A stretch of DNA of 64,000 nucleotides from VXYL01 sp965243175 (GTDB taxonomy: Bacteria > Pseudomonadota > Gammaproteobacteria > Pseudomonadales > Azotimanducaceae). The notes beneath the pieces were generated by a model, which was not told the DNA's origin, did not search any database, and was given only the letters and a program-made list of their open reading frames with translations. Below, in pieces: positions 59,238 to 64,000 of the stretch. Numbering within the stretch: position 1 is the stretch's first letter; every line of letters starts with the position of its first letter. Both the position numbers and the translations under genes were made by a program. Location of the stretch: positions 4,650,001-4,714,000 of the forward strand of contig OZ251532.1 of assembly GCA_965243175.1 (NCBI GenBank), written 5' to 3'.

Positions 59238-59720
59238 ATGGACGATCCACAGCCGGCGCTTGATGCCGCGACATTGCCTCGCCGCTTGGGAACCAGCTAT
59301 CCGCCGCAGTTCGATGCGCCGTGCGCCAGCCGCGAGAAGCGGGCGATGGGGGATGCTTTCGGATTGGGCGACTTCGGCGTCAATCTGGTGACTCTGCCGC
59401 CGGGCGCTTGGTCGTCGCAGCGGCATTGGCACTCGCGGGAGGACGAGTTCGTCTACGTATTGGAGGGCGAACCGACGCTGCTGACGGACGCCGGGCGGAC
59501 GCGCCTGAAGCCGGGCATGTGCGCCGGCTTTCCTGCGGGGTCGGGCGACGGCCACCATCTGATCAACGAGACCGTGGCGCCGGTCGTCTATCTCGAAGTC
59601 GGGAGCAGGCGGGAGGACGACGACGTCGACTACTCGGACATCGACATGCGCGTCGTCGGCCGGGGCCGAGGCGGCGGATTCACCCACAAGGACGGCACAC
59701 CTTGGGGACGCGACGTGTGA
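59238..59720 (+). CDS. Cupin-domain protein
   Basis: This 160-residue protein has a cupin barrel with the metal-binding motif WHSREDEFVYVLEG in motif 1 (H-x-H-x3-E-x6-G, from RHWHSREDEFVYVLEG) and a motif 2 region GMCAGFPAGSGDGHHLIN. Cupins include isomerases, dioxygenases and sugar-binding sensors; the reaction here is unknown. Its stop overlaps the GTG start of the cytochrome b561 gene (GTGTGA at 59715-59720), so they are translationally coupled. It is divergent from the giant PPC gene. Confidence 0.85.
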   Translation: MDDPQPALDAATLPRRLGTSYPPQFDAPCASREKRAMGDAFGLGDFGVNLVTLPPGAWSSQRHWHSREDEFVYVLEGEPTLLTDAGRTRLKPGMCAGFPAGSGDGHHLINETVAPVVYLEVGSRREDDDVDYSDIDMRVVGRGRGGGFTHKDGTPWGRDV

Positions 59721-60367
59721 AAAAGCCGCCGACGATCTGGGATTGGCCGCTGCGCCTTTGGCACTGGGCGTTCGCTGGCTGCGTCGCGTTTTCGCTCTAC
59801 ACGGGATTGGATGGCGACATCGGCCTGCTAGAATGGCATCAGCGCTCGGGGCTACTCCTGCTCGGTCTGCTGGTGTTTCGCCTCGGCTGGGCCGCTTGGG
59901 GCGGGATTTACGCACGGGTGCGGCACTATTGGACAACGCCGCAGCGAATCCTCGCGCATTTCAAAGGGCGAGCGAAGCGGGCATCGCACACGGCGCCGGG
60001 CGTTGCGCTCGTCGTGCTGCTCTTTCTAGCGGTTTCGGTGCAGGTGGGCAGCGGCCTGTTCGCCACCGACGACATCTTCACCGAAGGGCCGCTGTACGGC
60101 TTGGCCGCGGATGATTTCAGCAGCGCCGCCACCTGGATCCACAACCGCCTGCACTGGTTGATTCTGGGCGCCGTCTGCATCCATTTGACCGCCCAAGCCG
60201 TCTACGGCCTAGTGCTGCGCGATCGCCTTCCGTTGGCCATGTTCACCGGGCGCAAGGCCGTGGACCTGCCCGACACGCCGCACTTCTGGCTGCGCGCCGG
60301 GCTGACGTTGGCGCTCGCGTTCGGCGTGGTCGCGCTGGTGGTGAACGCCGAGCGCTGGTTCGGCTGA
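59717..60367 (+). CDS. Cytochrome b561-family membrane protein
   Basis: This 216-residue protein has four membrane helices with the heme-ligand histidines of prokaryotic b561 proteins: WPLRLWHW, LEWHQRSG, HNRLHWLI and CIHLTAQAVYG. Such proteins pass electrons between quinones and periplasmic or extracytoplasmic acceptors. Start GTG at 59717, overlapping the cupin stop. Cytochrome c' and a PQQ-type dehydrogenase lie within 3 kb on the other strand, which gives a small redox neighbourhood. Confidence 0.87.
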   Translation: MKKPPTIWDWPLRLWHWAFAGCVAFSLYTGLDGDIGLLEWHQRSGLLLLGLLVFRLGWAAWGGIYARVRHYWTTPQRILAHFKGRAKRASHTAPGVALVVLLFLAVSVQVGSGLFATDDIFTEGPLYGLAADDFSSAATWIHNRLHWLILGAVCIHLTAQAVYGLVLRDRLPLAMFTGRKAVDLPDTPHFWLRAGLTLALAFGVVALVVNAERWFG

Positions 60368-60372
60368 GGCAC

Positions 60373-61392
60373 CTACAGCCGGGCGCGAATCAACTCCGCC
60401 GCCTTGGCCTTGCCGGCCATCGTTTCGTCCTCCTCCAACGCAAGCTGCAACATAGAGGCGACGTACTGTGTGGTCTGCCAATCGAGCTGCGTCACGTCGA
60501 GCGGTGTGCTGCCGTCGTCGCTCATGGCGGCCGGGTCGGCGCCGTTGTCGAGCAGCAGCGTCACCATCTCCGCTTGGCCGACGAACGCCGCCGCGTGCAG
60601 GGCCGTGGAACCGTTCTGGTAGTTGCGGCCGTTCACGTCGGCGCCGGCTTCCAGCAGGAGCATGGCGATGTCCGCGTTGCCGACGATGGCGGCGGTGGAA
60701 AGCAGCGTCACTCCGGCGTCCGGATTGCGCTGGTTCGCATCGAAGCCGCCGTCGAGCAGCTTGCGCACGGCGTCTACGTTGCCGGAAGCCGTGGCGAGCC
60801 AGATGTCGTCTTCGCTCGCCGCGTCGAGCGCGGGTTGCAGCAGGGCGAGGACTTCCTGACGGCCCGCTTCCAGCGTCTCGCGCGCCATGTCGATTTGGAG
60901 CATGTCCAGAATGTAGCTGGTGGTCTGCCAGTCCAAGGCGATCATGTCCCACGCCGTCTGGCCGTTGTCGTCGCGCACCGAGGTGTCGGCGCCGGCGTCC
61001 AGCAGGATGCTCGCGGTCGCGGCCCGGCCAAGGAAAGCCGCCGCCAACAGCGGCGAACCGCCGTCGCCGCCACGGGCGTTCACGTCGGCGCCGTTGTCCA
61101 GCAGCCAGCGCGTGGTCTCGCTTTGGTCGCTGCCGACCGCAATGGTCAACGGCGTCACGCCGAACTGCGGTTCCAGGCTGTTCAAGTTGGCGCCGGCCTT
61201 CAGATGCGCTTCCAGGCTGTCGATGTCGCCCTCCGCTGCGGCTTCCCACAGGCTCGGCAGCGGCTTGGGCGGCTCGACGACCTCCGGCTCGGTGGGTGCC
61301 GTCGTGCAGGCGCCGATGGCGAGCAGAAGGGTCGCCGCGGCGAGCGCGAGAGCGGTGCGCAGCGGCGACGACGGAGCGCGGTGTTCGTTCAT
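60373..61392 (-). CDS. Ankyrin-repeat lipoprotein
   Basis: This 339-residue protein has a lipoprotein signal (LALAAATLLLAIGAC, lipobox AIGAC) and about seven ankyrin repeats (GVTPLTIAVGSDQSETTRWLLDNGADVN; GSTALHAAAFVGQAEMVTLLLDNGAD). The two halves are an internal duplication: residues around 135-170 and 290-320 share the uncommon WDMIALDWQTTSYILDMLQ / LDVTQLDWQTTQYVASMLQ stretch. It is likely anchored to the outer or inner membrane facing the periplasm, as a protein-binding scaffold. It lies 10 bases before the cytochrome c' gene's end, same strand. Confidence 0.87.
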   Translation of the reverse strand: MNEHRAPSSPLRTALALAAATLLLAIGACTTAPTEPEVVEPPKPLPSLWEAAAEGDIDSLEAHLKAGANLNSLEPQFGVTPLTIAVGSDQSETTRWLLDNGADVNARGGDGGSPLLAAAFLGRAATASILLDAGADTSVRDDNGQTAWDMIALDWQTTSYILDMLQIDMARETLEAGRQEVLALLQPALDAASEDDIWLATASGNVDAVRKLLDGGFDANQRNPDAGVTLLSTAAIVGNADIAMLLLEAGADVNGRNYQNGSTALHAAAFVGQAEMVTLLLDNGADPAAMSDDGSTPLDVTQLDWQTTQYVASMLQLALEEDETMAGKAKAAELIRARL

Positions 61393-61402
61393 CTCGATGC
61401 CC

Positions 61403-61828
61403 CTACTCGGCGCGGTAGTCGTCGTGGCAGCCCTTGCAGGCTTGACCGAGGTTGCGCACGGCCATGCCGACCTGCGCGGGGTCGCCGGAACCGGCTGCGT
61501 CGCGCAAGGCGCCGGCCGCTTCCTTGAAGGCGTCGAGCTTGGCTTGGAAGTCCTCGGCGTTCTCCCACACCGCAGGCAAGGCGTCGCCGCCTTCGGAACC
61601 GGCCGGGAACAGCGTCGGCGCGATTTCCGCCAAGTCCGCCAAGGCGTTGGCGTGCGGTGCCAAGTGATCGTTGTGGGTGACCTTGCCGCGCATGATGTCG
61701 GCGATGGACCCCATGTGGCCGCCGACCGCCTTCATGACGTTCTGGCGATAGTCCACTTCGCCTTCCGATGCCGCGACGCCGAAGGCGACGAACGCCAACG
61801 CCGCCACGGTTGCTCTTGCTCTGTTCAT
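61403..61828 (-). CDS. Cytochrome c'
   Basis: This 141-residue protein has a signal peptide (ATVAALAFVAFGVAA) and, at its C terminus, a single heme motif CKGCHDDYR, as in cytochrome c' four-helix bundles that bind NO. Blocks such as RQNVMKAVGGHMGSIADIMRG agree. It is likely periplasmic. Start ATG 61828. It precedes the ankyrin lipoprotein gene on the same strand. Confidence 0.9.
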   Translation of the reverse strand: MNRARATVAALAFVAFGVAASEGEVDYRQNVMKAVGGHMGSIADIMRGKVTHNDHLAPHANALADLAEIAPTLFPAGSEGGDALPAVWENAEDFQAKLDAFKEAAGALRDAAGSGDPAQVGMAVRNLGQACKGCHDDYRAE

Positions 61829-61904
61829 TTCTGCCTTCCTCCCTTCGATGTCGCCGCTTGCGCCGACTGAACAGGCGACTACCTTAACAAATGCGCAGGC
61901 CGCT

Positions 61905-63503
61905 CTATCGCGCCTCGTCCGTTGCGGGTTCGCTTGGGCAGTCGTCGTCCTGCGGTACGCGCTGGCCGTCTTCGCATTCCTTGGTGCAGTCTTCGCCCGG
62001 GATGACGACGCTGCCGTCTTCGCACACCATGTGCTGCCGTCGCTGGAGCAGGTAGGTAGTCGCGGCGGAAGGGGCTGGCGCAGTTCGGTGGGCGACGAGG
62101 CGGCGTATCCAGCCGTCGCCCTTGGTGAGCAGATAGAGTTCGCCGCGGTGGTCGATGCCGAGACGCGCATCGACGCGGGGATACGCGCTGTTGTAGGGAT
62201 TGGGGAAGCCCGCCACGTCCACGAGGTCGCGTTCCTCGCCATCGAAGAACACGCGCACTTCGACGATCTCGGCGGGTTCGCCCGGCCGCAGGTCGTCGGC
62301 GTGGATGGCCAGCACGCGACCGCGCGGGAACTCGGTGAAGACGTACCAGCCGTGCAGCGCCGGGATGTCCCAGCCGCGGTAGACGTAGCCGCCGCCGACC
62401 GCGAAGCCTTCGTCGTGGTCGTACTGGGCGACCGGATAGACGAACGGCTGCGGGTCCGCTTCCGGCAGTGGATACACCGGGCCGAGCCGCGTTCCGTACT
62501 CGTGGCCGGTGGCGAACGTGCCCTCGCGCAGCCGCCAGCCGTAGTTCGCGCCAGCGACGCCAATGTTCACTTCTTCCACCTGGTCCTGGCCGATGTCGCC
62601 GATGAACATGCGCCCGTCCATGTCCCAAGAGAACTGCTGCGCGTGGCGCAGTCCGTAGGCCCAGATTTCGCCAGCGGCGTCGGGGTCGCCAGCGAACGGA
62701 TTGCTTGGCGGGATGCCGTAGGCGCTGTCGTCGCTGGTGGCCAGCGGGTCGATTCTGGCGATGGCGCCGAGGGGGTTCGCCAAGTCCTGGCCGTTGTCGT
62801 TCGGGTCGCCACCGGCACCGCCATCGCCGAAGCAGATGTAGAGCAGGCCGAAGTCGTCGTCGCCTTCCTTCGCGTTGGGATTGAAGGCGACGGTGCCGGC
62901 GTTGTGGTTCGGCGCGAACTGGCCGACGCGCATCACTTCCCGCGAGGTTCCGGCGAACACGGCGGCTTCGGGATCGCTCGCCGTCCACTCGCGGACGACG
63001 CTCTCCTGCACGTTGTCCTCGCTCTCTGCGTAGTCGGCGACGCCGCTCTCGGCGGCGGCGTCGAACGCGGTGTAGAACTTGCCGTGGCCGGGCGCGTTCG
63101 GCGTGGCGAACTGCGGGTGGAAGGCGAAGCCCATGAACCCGGCTTCGTTCGGAAACGCCCCGTTGTGGAAGGCGACGTCCTGCTCGCGCAGATCCAGATA
63201 GGCGTTCGGCTCGGCGCCGTTCGCGTCGGTGAGGTAGAGAATGCCGCGAATGTCGTTGAAGGCGAGGCGCGACGAACCCGGCACCGGTTGCAGATACTGG
63301 ATGCGGGCGTAGGCGTTGTTGGTTGCCCAGTGCCGGGTGGGATCCTCGGTTCGCGGCGCCCTCACGAAAGGAACCGCCGCCACTGCCAACGCGCCCTTGG
63401 CGATGGTCTCCGGCACCGGGTCTTCAATCGCTTCCTGAGCGGCACCGCTCAAGCAGAACCCAGCGACCAAGACCACCGGCAACGCCTTCCTTGCTTTGGC
63501 CAT
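61905..63503 (-). CDS. PQQ-dependent sugar dehydrogenase (GSDH-type) with Cys-rich tail
   Basis: This 532-residue protein has a signal peptide (KALPVVLVAGFCLSGAAQ) and the six-bladed propeller blocks of soluble PQQ glucose/aldose dehydrogenases: GLLYICFGDGGAGGDPNDNGQ, LGAIARIDP, AYGLRHAQQFSWD, IGDIGQDQVEEVN and NYGWRLREG. It would oxidise aldoses or related alcohols in the periplasm and deliver electrons to the respiratory chain. The last 40 residues hold four cysteines and many acidic residues (VCEDGSVVIPGEDC, TKECEDGQRVPQDDDC), unusual for the family. Start ATG 63503; it is divergent from metH. Confidence 0.87.
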   Translation of the reverse strand: MAKARKALPVVLVAGFCLSGAAQEAIEDPVPETIAKGALAVAAVPFVRAPRTEDPTRHWATNNAYARIQYLQPVPGSSRLAFNDIRGILYLTDANGAEPNAYLDLREQDVAFHNGAFPNEAGFMGFAFHPQFATPNAPGHGKFYTAFDAAAESGVADYAESEDNVQESVVREWTASDPEAAVFAGTSREVMRVGQFAPNHNAGTVAFNPNAKEGDDDFGLLYICFGDGGAGGDPNDNGQDLANPLGAIARIDPLATSDDSAYGIPPSNPFAGDPDAAGEIWAYGLRHAQQFSWDMDGRMFIGDIGQDQVEEVNIGVAGANYGWRLREGTFATGHEYGTRLGPVYPLPEADPQPFVYPVAQYDHDEGFAVGGGYVYRGWDIPALHGWYVFTEFPRGRVLAIHADDLRPGEPAEIVEVRVFFDGEERDLVDVAGFPNPYNSAYPRVDARLGIDHRGELYLLTKGDGWIRRLVAHRTAPAPSAATTYLLQRRQHMVCEDGSVVIPGEDCTKECEDGQRVPQDDDCPSEPATDEAR

Positions 63504-63651
63504 GCGCGACGCCTCTTCCGCTTGCGGCACGGCCATCATATACCGCAGCCGCGCCGACGATGAGCGGCGTTCAACTTCAAGTTGCCGGCGAATCCGTTAA
63601 AAGTGAAGCGGAGCGCGTAGACTCGCCGTTTTCACCACTCGTCCAAGCGCC

Positions 63652-64000
63652 TTGTCGCTCGACTCCAACCATCCCTTGGCCGAGGCCCTTGCCGAGCGTG
63701 TGCTGGTGCTCGACGGCGCGACCGGCACCATGCAGCAGGCGTACGGCTTGCAGGAGGCCGACTACCGCGGCGAGCGCTTCGCCGGCCACAACACCGCGCT
63801 CAAGGGCAACGGGGACGTGCTCACCTTGACGCGGCCAGACGTGGTGGAAGCTACGCACCGGGCGTTCCTGGAAGCCGGCGCGGACATCATCGAGACCAAT
63901 ACCTTCTCCGCCACGCGCATTGCCCAGGCCGACTACGGGCTGGAACATCTGGTCAAGGAACTGAACTTCGCTTCCGCGGCCATCGCCCGGCAAGCAGCGG
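63652..64000 (+). CDS. metH: Cobalamin-dependent methionine synthase, N-terminal part (cut by window edge)
   Basis: The first 116 codons of MetH are present: ERVLVLDGATGTMQQAYGL, RGERFAGHNTALKGNGDVL, LTRPDVVEATHRAFLEAGAD and IIETNTFSATRIAQADYGL, the homocysteine S-methyltransferase domain. MetH transfers a methyl group from methyltetrahydrofolate to homocysteine using cobalamin. The likely start is the TTG at 63652, because the upstream in-frame stop is at 63604 and no ATG or GTG lies between. I found no riboswitch in the 148 bases upstream. The cobalamin and activation domains lie outside the window. Confidence 0.88.
   Translation, partial: MSLDSNHPLAEALAERVLVLDGATGTMQQAYGLQEADYRGERFAGHNTALKGNGDVLTLTRPDVVEATHRAFLEAGADIIETNTFSATRIAQADYGLEHLVKELNFASAAIARQAA

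Noticed and set aside
63504..63651. Riboswitch upstream of metH
   Set aside because: I looked for the paired elements of cobalamin or SAM riboswitches and found no convincing match in this short divergent region.

Overview
This GC-rich window most resembles a chromosome segment of a gammaproteobacterium. That is inferred from gene neighbourhoods (uppS-cdsA-rseP, ibaG next to hisD, panB-panC-pgi, metH) and from family resemblance; no database search was possible. Large secreted or lipid-anchored proteins built from eukaryote-like repeats (thrombospondin type 1, leucine-rich, ankyrin, a reprolysin-type metalloprotease and a giant PPC-repeat protein) would fit a host- or surface-associated life such as that of marine invertebrate symbionts, but this is inference. 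Layout, 0-8.7 kb: rseP (cut by the left edge), cdsA and uppS on the minus strand without the usual dxr; then a double CaiB/BaiF CoA-transferase gene divergent from an alpha/beta-hydrolase-fold gene and two luciferase-like flavin oxidoreductases, which looks like one catabolic cluster; then a Uma2-type protein. 8.7-18.1 kb: an unknown exported protein, a radical SAM protein, and a minus-strand operon reading thrombospondin-repeat protein, M12B metalloprotease, leucine-rich-repeat protein. The first two genes overlap and together contain the parts of an ADAMTS protease. 18.4-24.5 kb: an RND efflux pump with its membrane-fusion subunit, then ibaG and hisD. 24.5-35.6 kb: a compact restriction-modification pair that looks acquired, a transketolase-like enzyme, an AAA/DUF4143 ATPase preceded by a duplicated palindromic operator-like array, a tightly packed larA-like / PLP-lyase / thiolase-like operon, and an Rpn-type nuclease gene whose 3' end has been tandemly duplicated. 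35.8-40.2 kb: MATE exporter and a small amidase (overlapping), a stand-alone 5'-3' exonuclease, a frameshifted cytochrome c remnant, and a FkbM methyltransferase with a lipoprotein signal. 40.2-43.0 kb: a second Rpn-type gene split by a complete ISKra4-like insertion sequence with clean 9-bp target duplications; removing the element restores the reading frame. 43.1-48.5 kb: tRNA-Leu(CAA) and tRNA-Cys(GCA), then an island, more AT-rich by eye, holding an unknown gene, a SNF2-type helicase with a probable frameshift in its Tudor-like N terminus, and a decayed AlbA/RecG-C-like regulator with a frameshift inside a 12-bp repeat. It is a plausible defence island. 48.5-51.7 kb: panB, panC, pgi (pantothenate synthesis and glycolysis). 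52.0-59.1 kb: a 2,344-residue secreted protein with about fourteen PPC-like repeats. 59.2-64 kb: a cupin overlapping a cytochrome b561, an ankyrin lipoprotein, cytochrome c', a PQQ-type sugar dehydrogenase and the start of metH. Rearrangement is visible throughout: tandem duplications, an insertion sequence, truncated copies and frameshifts, concentrated at 33.9-48.5 kb.
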